Below, one piece after another: positions 14,736 to 23,153 of a stretch of 64,000 bases of DNA. Positions within the stretch are counted from its first letter, which is position 1. Each line of letters starts with the position of its first letter. The translations under genes were made by a program, and so were the position numbers. The notes below the pieces were generated by a model. That model did no database searches. It was given only the letters and a program-made list of their open reading frames with translations, and was not told the DNA's origin. The stretch comes from Nannocystis exedens (GTDB lineage Bacteria; Myxococcota_A; Polyangia; Nannocystales; Nannocystaceae), in assembly GCF_002343915.1 (NCBI RefSeq), contig NZ_NETK01000001.1:8198001-8262000 (forward strand). Reading direction: 5' to 3'.

Positions 14736-15755
14736 ATGACGATGTCGAACGATCTGACGACCAGGGCCCTGATCGTGCTGACGACTGCGATCTGGGTGAT
14801 GGTGTTGCTCGTGGGCTATCCGGTGTTTTTTCTGCCTGGGATGGTCGTCGACGAGGGCGAAGGGGCGCGAGTCTGCGATCCGCGCCGGCCGGACGAGGAG
14901 CAATGTCCCGAGGGGCAGTGGTGTGTTCATGGTCAATGCACGCCTCACGAAGAGCCGCAGGTGGCGCAGCGAGGCGAGCAGTGCCGCGATTGTCCGTGCG
15001 ACGTCGGGTTGCAGTGTGGCGCGGATCTGCGCTGCCGGCCGCGTAACGAGCCGGAGGCGCCCGCACCGACGTGCGGCGACCCGGCCGTCGAGGCGGCGGT
15101 CTCGCGGTTGACGCAGATGTGCCTGCAGCGCCGGCACAGTGTGCAGGACCAGGTCGAGAGCGGACAGGGATGCAGCGCCGACGAATGGCGGGCGCTGCTC
15201 GCCGACGACGAGCAGATGAACACGCTGCTGGCTGCGTTCCCGGAGCGGCTGGCGGTGTTCTTCCCGTCGGGCGAACCGCGCGCACGACAGCCGTGGCCCG
15301 ACCCCCAGACGCGGGCGCACATGGCCGGCGAGCTGGCGCGCCACGCCGAGGCGCTGCGCGAGGCGAAGATGTTGTTCGTGATTGGCCGCGCGAGCCCCGA
15401 CGGCAACCCCGCCGACGACTACGCGCTCGCTCTGCGGCGGATCAACGCGGTCGAGCGGCTCATCGACGTCGCGCTCGGTCGCGAGAAGCCGAGCGAGCGT
15501 GGTGCCGGCCCGATGCTCATCGGGTCGGGCGCGCCAAGCGATCGGCCGGTCGCGCTCGAGGCGTTCGTCCGCAACTATGCGGGGACGCAGGCGCCGATAG
15601 CGACTTCCCGGGCGGAGAGCGAGCGCCTCGCCGCCGCGTTCGCGGCGATTCGCGCCGGCGAGCCGGTGCCGGGCCGACGCTCGCTCGAGCGCGATGTCAA
15701 CCGGGTGGTCCTGGTGATCCCGGTGCCGTGCGACGGCACGAAGGAGGTCCGATGA
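14736..15755 (+). CDS. Membrane-anchored Cys-rich protein with OmpA-like C-terminal domain
   Basis: About 339 aa from ATG 14736 (an in-frame GTG at 14730 overlaps the previous stop). One N-terminal membrane segment (ALIVLTTAIWVMVLLVGYPV) is followed by a Cys-rich stretch (CPEGQWCVHGQC, CRDCPCDVGLQC) with even cysteine numbers that suggest disulfides. The C-terminal part has MLFVIGRASPDGNPADDYAL and LRRINAVERLI, resembling the OmpA-like peptidoglycan-binding motif (GxxSPxG...N..LxxxRxxAV). It may tether the redox system to the cell wall. It ends in an ATGA overlap with the next gene. Confidence 0.7.
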   Translation: MTMSNDLTTRALIVLTTAIWVMVLLVGYPVFFLPGMVVDEGEGARVCDPRRPDEEQCPEGQWCVHGQCTPHEEPQVAQRGEQCRDCPCDVGLQCGADLRCRPRNEPEAPAPTCGDPAVEAAVSRLTQMCLQRRHSVQDQVESGQGCSADEWRALLADDEQMNTLLAAFPERLAVFFPSGEPRARQPWPDPQTRAHMAGELARHAEALREAKMLFVIGRASPDGNPADDYALALRRINAVERLIDVALGREKPSERGAGPMLIGSGAPSDRPVALEAFVRNYAGTQAPIATSRAESERLAAAFAAIRAGEPVPGRRSLERDVNRVVLVIPVPCDGTKEVR

Positions 15756-15913
15756 CGGCGAGAGCGGCACGACGTGTGCTGTTGGCGGCAGCGCTCGCGG
15801 CGACGGTGGCGGTGTTCGCCGCGGCCGTGGGCATCTGGCATCTCAGGCAGCTCGAGGACAGGTTCTCGGGGACACGCCGCGCGTGTGAGTGCTGCGAGGA
15901 GTCGAAGCCGTGA
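15752..15913 (+). CDS. Small single-pass membrane protein with a Cys-rich tail
   Basis: A 53-aa protein preceded by a strong AAGGAGG ribosome binding site. Residues 8-28 form one membrane helix (VLLAAALAATVAVFAAAVGI), then a basic/acidic region and CECCEESKP at the end. It overlaps the preceding gene by ATGA and the following gene by GTGA, so it is translated as part of the operon. The three clustered cysteines suggest a thiol role beside its redox neighbours, but no family is recognised. Confidence 0.75.
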   Translation: MTARAARRVLLAAALAATVAVFAAAVGIWHLRQLEDRFSGTRRACECCEESKP

Positions 15914-17133
15914 AGACGACACCGCTGCCGTCCGAAACCGAGGCGCCGCGCGCGTGGGTTTGGGGGGCGTTCGTGCTCTTGATCTCGGTCGGCGTGCTCT
16001 CCGCCCTGACGCTCGTGCTGACCTGGCGGATCACCGAGCGGACCGAGGCGCTCGAGCAGTTGCGGGCGCGTGCAGCCTCGTGTCCCGCCCCCGCGCGCTC
16101 GCCGTCCGGACGTCGCGTCGAAGTCGAGGAAGCGCCCCCGCCGCCCCCCAGCGCGCCGCTCGGGTCCGGCTCCTACGTCGCGGCCGGCGTCGACCTCGGG
16201 CCGCTGATGCGCCTGCGCCTCGAGCGCGTGCGCCAGGGAGCGCCTGCGGGGACGGTGCGCTTCGGCTCGTCGGAGGTGCTGTCGCCGCAAGCGGTGCATG
16301 TGATCAGCCTGTGGGCGCCGTGGTGCGTCGCCTGCAAGGAGGTCCTGCCGGACCTGCGCGAGATGTTCGAGCGGCGCGGCGCGAGCTGGGGCGACTCGGT
16401 GCGGTTCCTGCCGGTGCAGGTGCTCGACCCGACCGCGCCCGAGGACGCGATCCGGACGTGGGGGCCGCTCATGCCCGCGAGTCATGTGCAGGTCGCCGAC
16501 CGCTCGCTCGCGGACAGCTTCGTCGCCGCGCTGCGCGACGACTCGCGCCGTCTCTACCAGGGGACGTTGCCCGTGACGCTGGCGCTCGACTGCAACCGAC
16601 GTGTCCGATGGGCCAGGATCGGCGTGCCCGGCGAGGCGGAGATGAAGGAGCTCGAGGACTGGCTCGACACCTTCCGCGCCGAGATGACCGACGGCGATCC
16701 GCGCTGCCGGCAGGTCTGGTGCGGGAACGGCCGCTGCGAGGCCGGCGAGGCCGGGCGCTGCGAGGAAGACTGCGGCACACCCGCCGAAACTGCGCCGAGC
16801 GAGCGCGTGGTGTCGGGGCCCACTGAGGTCGCGGTCGTCGGGCCGAACGAGATCGCCCCGGACGATCCCGCCAAGCGTCCCCCCAAGCGGAAGCCGTGCC
16901 CACAAGAGTGCCCTCGCTGCGACGAGAAGGGCCGGTGCTTGACGCTATGGGGCGGGTCGGAGCCGCCGGCGACCATGGGCCCCGTATTCAGCTGCGGCGA
17001 TGGTCACTGCGATCCTGGCGAGGACCAGAAGACGTGTTGCCGTGACTGCGGCTGCAAGGGCTCACTGCAGTGCCGGCGCGCCGAAGGCGGGCGCGACGTC
17101 TGTCTGCCCGCGAACGAACTGTGGTCGGACTAA
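15910..17133 (+). CDS. TlpA-like membrane thioredoxin with Cys-rich repeats
   Basis: A 407-aa protein starting at the GTG at 15910 in a GTGA overlap. One N-terminal membrane helix (AFVLLISVGVLSALTLVLTW) and a Pro-rich linker precede a thioredoxin fold with active site SLWAPWCVACKEVLPDL (about residue 140) and a cis-Pro region GTLPVTLAL. The C-terminal third carries motifs CGNGRCEAGEAGRCEEDC and CGDGHCDPGEDQKTCCRDC, the same CGDGxC repeat type that fills the lipoprotein array at 18-25 kb. Probably an envelope disulfide reductase or isomerase; those Cys-rich proteins are plausible substrates (inference). Confidence 0.8.
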   Translation: MKTTPLPSETEAPRAWVWGAFVLLISVGVLSALTLVLTWRITERTEALEQLRARAASCPAPARSPSGRRVEVEEAPPPPPSAPLGSGSYVAAGVDLGPLMRLRLERVRQGAPAGTVRFGSSEVLSPQAVHVISLWAPWCVACKEVLPDLREMFERRGASWGDSVRFLPVQVLDPTAPEDAIRTWGPLMPASHVQVADRSLADSFVAALRDDSRRLYQGTLPVTLALDCNRRVRWARIGVPGEAEMKELEDWLDTFRAEMTDGDPRCRQVWCGNGRCEAGEAGRCEEDCGTPAETAPSERVVSGPTEVAVVGPNEIAPDDPAKRPPKRKPCPQECPRCDEKGRCLTLWGGSEPPATMGPVFSCGDGHCDPGEDQKTCCRDCGCKGSLQCRRAEGGRDVCLPANELWSD

Positions 17134-18338
17134 AACCGGCCCTCGATGACAAGGGCGCCACCGCCGACGCGGACTTGTGGTCCCGCCGACACGAGGAAGC
17201 GGCCGCTCCGATCGAGCAACAGGCCCGTGATTGCGCTGGCCAGAGCGCCGGCGCCGAGGCCCAGGAACGTGGCGCCGGTCGTGTGCGCCGCGCCGGCGCC
17301 GTTGATCGCGCGGCGATCGTCGTCTGTCCAGGGGGACGGGTCGTTGTGCCGGCCGGATGCCTGGGCGCCGAGGCCGAGGGCGACTGCGCCACCGATCGTC
17401 GACAGGCCGCCGACCGAGGCGGCGATGATCCAGCCGACCCGGCGCTTGCGAGGCTCCTTGACCCGGGCGACAAGACCTCCGATCAGCGCGCCGGCACCGA
17501 CGCCGAGTACGGCGGCGCCCGACGCTCGCAACGTGCCGGCCGCGTCGAGCTCGCGACGGCACGCCTCGAGGGGAAAAAGCGAATCGTCGGACTGGCACGC
17601 CTCCACAGGGCCGTTGAGCCGCGACGACCATCGGCCCTGTCCGATGCCGAGCAGGGTCCCGCCGGCGACCATCCCGGCCACGCCGGCGCCGCTCCAGCCA
17701 AGCGCGAAACGTCGGAGCGCGCGAGCGTCCTGACGCAGCCGGAGATCCAGGACCGCCGGGGCCGTCGTGGATGCGTCGACCGGGATTTCGTGCGTGATGG
17801 GCTCGAAGCGCGGATCGTCGACGCGGATCTGCCACCCGCCCGGGTCGAGCGAGAGGACGGTGTGCTCGCCCGGGCGGACCGCGATCGTGAGCTCCGGTCG
17901 AACGTCGGACGCGAAGGCGGAGACGAAGGTGAGGGTGACGGAGAGCGGAGCGTCGAGCGGACGCTGCGTTCGCAGCTCGAGCGGCACCGGCCTGGTCTCC
18001 GCCCGGGCGGTCCGCAGGAGGGCCGTCGCCTCCTCGCGCTGGGCGGCGGTCAGACCAGGTAGCGCGAGCAGGGCCTCGAGATGCACGACGACGTGGGCGT
18101 GGTGGCTGAGGGCGAGACGCGAGACTGCTGCATTGAACAGGTCGGCTGCCCCATGTCCTTCGCGCCACAACGCCTCGAATTCCAGCGCGGCCTCGCTGAA
18201 GTGACCGTGCTCGAACGCAGTGCGGGCCCGACCGCGGCGCTCGCTCCCGGGGTCGCTCGCGCCTGCGGCCGGCGACGCCGAGCCGGCGGGGACGGATGGC
18301 GTCAGGAGCAGGAGAGCGGCCAGGAGGACGCAGACCAT
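17130..18338 (-). CDS. Secreted envelope protein of unknown function
   Basis: A 402-aa protein from ATG 18338, chosen because MVCVLLAALLLLTPSVPAGS is a signal peptide. Residues 30-110 are helical and TPR-like (ARTAFEHGHFSEAALEFEALW). Next is a beta-rich stretch with HTVLSLDPGGWQIRV, similar to PEGA-type modules. Then three glycine-rich hydrophobic stretches follow (VAGMVAGGTLLGIG; GAAVLGVGAGALIGGLVA; ATFLGLGAGALASAITGLLL). It converges on the redox operon with a 4-nt overlap. Architectures like this recur in myxobacterial genomes without known function. Confidence 0.75.
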   Translation of the reverse strand: MVCVLLAALLLLTPSVPAGSASPAAGASDPGSERRGRARTAFEHGHFSEAALEFEALWREGHGAADLFNAAVSRLALSHHAHVVVHLEALLALPGLTAAQREEATALLRTARAETRPVPLELRTQRPLDAPLSVTLTFVSAFASDVRPELTIAVRPGEHTVLSLDPGGWQIRVDDPRFEPITHEIPVDASTTAPAVLDLRLRQDARALRRFALGWSGAGVAGMVAGGTLLGIGQGRWSSRLNGPVEACQSDDSLFPLEACRRELDAAGTLRASGAAVLGVGAGALIGGLVARVKEPRKRRVGWIIAASVGGLSTIGGAVALGLGAQASGRHNDPSPWTDDDRRAINGAGAAHTTGATFLGLGAGALASAITGLLLDRSGRFLVSAGPQVRVGGGALVIEGRF

Positions 18339-18394
18339 GGGCCCGGGAGTGTACGGAAAACGAGCGACGAACGCGAGGCCCAACCGGAGTTGGG

Positions 18395-18414
18395 CCCCCA
18401 ACCACGGTTGGGGG
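18395..18414. promoter_or_regulatory. GC-rich inverted repeat ahead of the lipoprotein array
   Basis: CCCCCAACC (18395-18403) is followed after 2 nt by its complement GGTTGGGGG (18406-18414). It lies in the 134-bp gap between the divergent genes starting at 18338 and 18473. A smaller hairpin (CAACCGGAGTTG) sits just before it. It could be a leader hairpin or operator; no T-run follows. Confidence 0.35.
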
Positions 18415-18472
18415 GGCGCAGGCGCACGTGTAAGGCGTTGATCGCCCGAGATCCATGTTTTAGAGTCTGTTG

Positions 18473-20038
18473 ATGATGCGCGTCGACGTGCGACTCGGCC
18501 TTCTGCTCGCCCTCGGGGGTCTGAGCTGCCTCAAGATCGACTTTCCGCCCGCGGACAATCCGTACTGGCAGTGCAACGAGGACCACGTGTGCGATGCGGA
18601 CGAGAATCAGGTCGTCTGCCCGTCGGACTGCGTGTGGAGGGACGAGACCGGCGAAGGCCCCGCGGCGGCGGTGTGCGACGCGCAGGAGAACTGGACCTTC
18701 GTGCAGGCGTGCCTCGGCACGTGCGGGAACGGGCAGGAGGACGAGGACGAGACGGCGGAGACGTGTCCGCGCGACTTCCCTGGGCCGGGCTGCGGCGACG
18801 GCGTGTGCGCGCCTGACGAGGACCCCGCGCACTGCCCGCTCGAGTGCCACCCCGGGAGCTGCGGCGACGGGACGTGCGAGCTGCACGAGAACGCCGCGAT
18901 CTGCGCCGAGGACTGCACGCCCGGGTGCGGCGACGGGGTGTGTCAGGCGGACGAGGAGGCGGCGTGCGCGAGGGATTGTTTGCCCTGCTCCAGCGACTCG
19001 TGTGTCTGCGGGGACATGGTCTGCGGGACAGGCGAGTCGATGATGAGCTGCCCGCAGGACTGCACCGAGCCCTCCTGCGGCAACGGGGCGGTGGAAGAGG
19101 GCGAGCCGTGCGACGACGGGAACGACGTCGACACCGACGCATGCACCAACGCCTGCGCCATGGCGAGCTGCGGCGACGGCATCGTGTGGACCGGCGAAGA
19201 GCAGTGCGACAACGGCCCCGACAACGGCCCCGGCAAGGCGTGCAACGCGATGTGCGAGGCCAGTGCTTGCGGCGACGGCGACATCGGCCCCGGCGAGACG
19301 TGCGACGACGGGAACGCGGACGACACCGACGATTGCGTGGCCTGCCAGCAGGCGAGCTGCCGCGACGGCTTCGTGTGGTCCGGAGAAGAAGATTGCGACG
19401 ACGGAAACGACATCGACACCGACGACTGCACGAACGCCTGCGAGCCGGCGGACTGCGGGGACGGCATCGTCTGGGAGGGCGAGGAGGAGTGCGATGACGG
19501 CAATCAGGTCGACACGGACGGTTGTTCGAACTCGTGCCTGAAGCCGCGGCGGGTCATCTTCGTGACGAGCAAGAAGTTCGAGGGCGACCTCATGGGCATG
19601 AGCGGCGCCGACTCGAAGTGCGAGGCGGCGGCGGAGACCGCAGGCTTTACGAACGCAGCAAGCTTCAAGGCATGGCTGTCCGACAAGGAGGCGACTTGGC
19701 CCGCAAAGCGGCTCGACACCCAGTACCAGGGCATGTACGTGCTGATCGACGGCACCCCGGTGGCCGAGAACGGCTGGGCTGACTTGACCGACGGCGAGCT
19801 GCTGCACGCCGTGGACCTGACGGAGACGAAGATGAAGGTGTCCAGCGCTCCGTGGACGAACACCAAGGCCGACGGAACCAGCGCCGGCGGGAGTGACTGC
19901 AACGCCTGGACCAACTCGACCCTCGACTTCTCTGGCGGCTTCGGCAAGACGAACGCGACCGACGCGTCCTGGACCGAGGCGGTGGGCATGAGTTTTTGCT
20001 CCGGCTCTGCCCCCCTCTACTGCATCGAGGATGTGTAG
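18473..20038 (+). CDS. Cys-rich repeat lipoprotein, tandem copy 1 (DUF4215/DUF1554-like)
   Basis: A 521-aa protein. The lipoprotein signal ends LLALGGLSC. About 340 residues of CGDGxC / CDDGND(V/I)DTDxCTNAC repeats (DUF4215-type, many disulfides expected) follow. The last 165 residues form a lectin-like DUF1554-type domain (RRVIFVTSKKFEGDLMGMSG, ADSKCEAAAETAGF, FKAWLSDKEA, SWTEAVGMSF, YCIEDV). Start ATG 18473; a second ATG follows. Unlike copies 2-4, its N-terminus reads LKIDFPPADNPYWQC. It shares the PQDC and SFCSGSAP variants with copy 4. Confidence 0.88.
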   Translation: MMRVDVRLGLLLALGGLSCLKIDFPPADNPYWQCNEDHVCDADENQVVCPSDCVWRDETGEGPAAAVCDAQENWTFVQACLGTCGNGQEDEDETAETCPRDFPGPGCGDGVCAPDEDPAHCPLECHPGSCGDGTCELHENAAICAEDCTPGCGDGVCQADEEAACARDCLPCSSDSCVCGDMVCGTGESMMSCPQDCTEPSCGNGAVEEGEPCDDGNDVDTDACTNACAMASCGDGIVWTGEEQCDNGPDNGPGKACNAMCEASACGDGDIGPGETCDDGNADDTDDCVACQQASCRDGFVWSGEEDCDDGNDIDTDDCTNACEPADCGDGIVWEGEEECDDGNQVDTDGCSNSCLKPRRVIFVTSKKFEGDLMGMSGADSKCEAAAETAGFTNAASFKAWLSDKEATWPAKRLDTQYQGMYVLIDGTPVAENGWADLTDGELLHAVDLTETKMKVSSAPWTNTKADGTSAGGSDCNAWTNSTLDFSGGFGKTNATDASWTEAVGMSFCSGSAPLYCIEDV

Positions 20039-21594
20039 TGCATCGCCTCGCACGCCGGATGTCTCTCAGGACATGTTTGTTCGCGCTGGTGTTCACCGCC
20101 TGCGCCCGCGAGCCCGAGCACCCGCCGTGGCAGTGCAACGACGACTTCGTCTGCGACCCGGACGAAAATCAGGAGGTCTGCCCGTCGGACTGCGTGTGGA
20201 GGGACGAGACGGGCGAGGGCCCCGCGGCGGCGGTGTGCGACGCGCAGGAGAACTGGACCTTCGTGCAGGCGTGCCTCGGCACGTGCGGGAACGGGCAGGA
20301 GGACGAGGACGAGACGGCGGAGACGTGTCCGCGCGACTTCCCTGGGCCGGGCTGCGGCGACGGCGTGTGCGCGCCCGACGAGGACCCCGCGCACTGCCCG
20401 CTCGAGTGCCACCCCGGGAGCTGCGGCGACGGGACGTGCGAGCTGCACGAGAACGCCGCGATCTGCGCCGAGGACTGCACGCCCGGGTGCGGCGACGGGG
20501 TGTGTCAGGCGGACGAGGAGGCGGCGTGCACGAGGGATTGTTTACCCTGCTCCGGCGACTCGTGTGTCTGCGGGGACATGGTCTGCGGGACAGGCGAGTC
20601 GATGATGAGCTGCCCGGAGGACTGCACCGAGCCCTCCTGCGGCAACGGGGCGGTGGAAGAGGGCGAGCCGTGCGACGACGGGAACGACGTCGACACCGAC
20701 GCCTGCACCAACGCCTGCGCCATGGCGAGCTGCGGCGACGGCATCGTGTGGACCGACAAAGAGCAGTGCGACAACGGCGCCGAAAACGGCCTCGGCAAAG
20801 CGTGCAACGGGATGTGTCAGTCCAACGTTTGCGGCGACGGTGACGCTGGCCCTGGTGAGACGTGCGATGACGGGAACGCGGACGACACGGACGACTGCGT
20901 GGCCTGCGAGCAAGCGTTTTGCGGCGACGGAGCGGTCCAGGCAGGCGTGGAGCTGTGCGACGACGGTAATGACATCGACACCGACACTTGCACAAACGCC
21001 TGCGAGCCGGCGGAGTGCGGCGACGGCATCGTCCAGGAAGGCGTAAAAGAGTGCGATGACGGGAATCAGGTCGACGGCGACGGCTGCTTCGAGTGCAAGA
21101 AGCCGCGGCGGGTGATCTTCGTGACGAGCAAGAAGTTCGAGGGCAGCCTCGGAGGGGTCGACGGCGCCGACGATGAGTGCGAGAAGGCGGCGATAGCCGC
21201 CGGCTTCACGAACGGGGCGAGCTTCAAGGCGTGGCTGTCCGACAAGGAGGCGACTTCGCCCGCGAAGCGGCTCGACACCCAGTACCAGGGCATGTACGTG
21301 CTGATCGACGGCACCCCGGTAGCCGAGAACGGCTGGGCTGACTTGACCGACGGCGAGCTGCTGCACGCCGTGGACCTGACGGACACGAAGATGAAGGTGA
21401 ACTCGGCTCCGTGGACGAACACCAAGGCCGACGGAACCGCCGGCGAGAATGATTGCAATGCCTGGACAAATGCGACCGGCGACTTCTCCGGCGGCGTCGG
21501 CAAGACGAACGCGACCGACGCGACCTGGACCGAGGCGGTGGGCGTAAGCTTATGTGACGGCGCTCGTCCCCTCTACTGCATCGAGGATGTGTGA
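20038..21594 (+). CDS. Cys-rich repeat lipoprotein, tandem copy 2
   Basis: A 518-aa paralogue of its neighbours. It starts at a GTG whose first base is the last base of the copy 1 stop (TAGTG). The signal sequence LRTCLFALVFTAC gives a lipoprotein Cys. The Cys-rich repeats have several private variants (IVWTDKEQC, NGAENGLGKAC, DGAVQAGVELC, IVQEGVKEC) and the terminal domain reads KKFEGSLGGVDGADDEC, so this is the most divergent copy in its second half. Likely outer-membrane anchored; partner or ligand unknown. Confidence 0.88.
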   Translation: MHRLARRMSLRTCLFALVFTACAREPEHPPWQCNDDFVCDPDENQEVCPSDCVWRDETGEGPAAAVCDAQENWTFVQACLGTCGNGQEDEDETAETCPRDFPGPGCGDGVCAPDEDPAHCPLECHPGSCGDGTCELHENAAICAEDCTPGCGDGVCQADEEAACTRDCLPCSGDSCVCGDMVCGTGESMMSCPEDCTEPSCGNGAVEEGEPCDDGNDVDTDACTNACAMASCGDGIVWTDKEQCDNGAENGLGKACNGMCQSNVCGDGDAGPGETCDDGNADDTDDCVACEQAFCGDGAVQAGVELCDDGNDIDTDTCTNACEPAECGDGIVQEGVKECDDGNQVDGDGCFECKKPRRVIFVTSKKFEGSLGGVDGADDECEKAAIAAGFTNGASFKAWLSDKEATSPAKRLDTQYQGMYVLIDGTPVAENGWADLTDGELLHAVDLTDTKMKVNSAPWTNTKADGTAGENDCNAWTNATGDFSGGVGKTNATDATWTEAVGVSLCDGARPLYCIEDV

Positions 21595-23153
21595 TGCACC
21601 GCCTCGAACGCTGGATGTCTCTCAGAACATGCTTGTTCGCGCTGGTGTTGGCCGCTTGCGCCCGCGAGCCCGAGCATCCGCCCTGGCAGTGCAACGACGA
21701 CTTCGTCTGCGACCCTGACGAGAATCAGGTCGTCTGCCCGTCGGACTGCGTGTGGAGGGACGAGACCGGCGAAGGCCCCGCGGCGGCGGTGTGCGACGCG
21801 CAGGAGAACTGGACCTTCGTGCAGGCGTGCCTCGGCACGTGCGGGAACGGGCAGGAGGACGAGGACGAGACGGCGGAGACGTGTCCGCGCGACTTCCCTG
21901 GGCCGGGCTGCGGCGACGGCGTGTGCGCGCCTGACGAGGACCCCGCGCACTGCCCGCTCGAGTGCCACCCCGGGAGCTGCGGCGACGGGACGTGCGAGCT
22001 GCACGAGAACGCCGCGATCTGCGCCGAGGACTGCACGCCCGGGTGCGGCGACGGGGTGTGTCAGGCGGACGAGGAGGCGGCGTGCGCGAGGGATTGTTTG
22101 CCCTGCTCCGGCGACTCGTGTGTCTGCGGGGACATGGTCTGCGGGACAGGCGAGTCGATGATGAGCTGTCCGGAGGACTGCACCGAGCCCTCCTGCGGCA
22201 ACGGGGCCGTGGAAGAGGGCGAGCCGTGCGACGACGGGAACGACGTCGACACCGACGCCTGCACCAACGCCTGCGCCATGGCGAGCTGCGGCGACGGCAT
22301 CGTGTGGGCTGGCGAGGAGCAGTGCGACAACGGCCCCGACAACGGCCCCGGCAAGGCGTGCAACGCGATGTGCGAGGCCAGTGCCTGCGGCGACGGCGAC
22401 ATCGGCCCCGGCGAGACGTGCGACGACGGGAACAGCGATGACACCGACGAGTGCGTGGCCTGCCAGCAGGCGAGCTGCGGCGATGGCTTCGTGTGGTCCG
22501 GAGAAGAAAATTGCGACGACGGAAACGACATCGACACCGACGACTGCACGAACGCCTGTGAGCCCGCGGACTGCGGGGACGGCATCGTCTGGGAGGGCGA
22601 GGAGGAGTGCGACGACGGCAATCAGGTCGACACGGACGGATGCTCGAACGCGTGCCTGAAGCCGCGGCGGGTGATCTTCGTGACGAGCACCGAGTACAAG
22701 GGCGACCTCATGGGCATGAGCGGCGCCGACTCGAAGTGCGAGGCGGCGGCGGAGACTGCAGGCTTTACGAACGCAGCAAGCTTCAAGGCATGGCTGTCGA
22801 ACGAAGCGACCTGGCCGGCGAAGCGGCTCGACACCCAGTACCAGGGCATGTACGTGCTGATCGACGGCACCCCGGTGGCCGAGAACGGCTGGGCTGACTT
22901 GACCGACGGCGAGCTGCTGCACGCCGTGGACCTGACGGATACGAAGATGAAGGTGTCCAGCGCTCCGTGGACGAACACCAAGGCCGACGGGACCAGCGCC
23001 GGTGCCAACCACTGTGACGCCTGGACCAACTCGACCGGCGACTACTCCGGGGGCTTCGGCAAGACGAACGCGACCGACGCGACCTGGACCGAGGCGGTGG
23101 GCATAGCGCCGTGCGACGGCGCTCGTCGCCTCTACTGCATCGAGGATGTGTAA
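21594..23153 (+). CDS. Cys-rich repeat lipoprotein, tandem copy 3
   Basis: A 519-aa paralogue starting at the ATG in a TGATG overlap with copy 2. The lipobox is ALVLAAC. The first 230 residues are nearly the same as copy 2 (PEDC variant). The following repeats match copies 1 and 4 (NGPDNGPGKAC, EEECDDGNQVDTDGCSN). The terminal domain carries STEYKGDLMGMSG and WLSNEATWPAK, shared only with copy 4, but ends IAPCDGARRLYCIEDV, closer to copy 2. This patchwork suggests gene conversion. Confidence 0.88.
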   Translation: MHRLERWMSLRTCLFALVLAACAREPEHPPWQCNDDFVCDPDENQVVCPSDCVWRDETGEGPAAAVCDAQENWTFVQACLGTCGNGQEDEDETAETCPRDFPGPGCGDGVCAPDEDPAHCPLECHPGSCGDGTCELHENAAICAEDCTPGCGDGVCQADEEAACARDCLPCSGDSCVCGDMVCGTGESMMSCPEDCTEPSCGNGAVEEGEPCDDGNDVDTDACTNACAMASCGDGIVWAGEEQCDNGPDNGPGKACNAMCEASACGDGDIGPGETCDDGNSDDTDECVACQQASCGDGFVWSGEENCDDGNDIDTDDCTNACEPADCGDGIVWEGEEECDDGNQVDTDGCSNACLKPRRVIFVTSTEYKGDLMGMSGADSKCEAAAETAGFTNAASFKAWLSNEATWPAKRLDTQYQGMYVLIDGTPVAENGWADLTDGELLHAVDLTDTKMKVSSAPWTNTKADGTSAGANHCDAWTNSTGDYSGGFGKTNATDATWTEAVGIAPCDGARRLYCIEDV

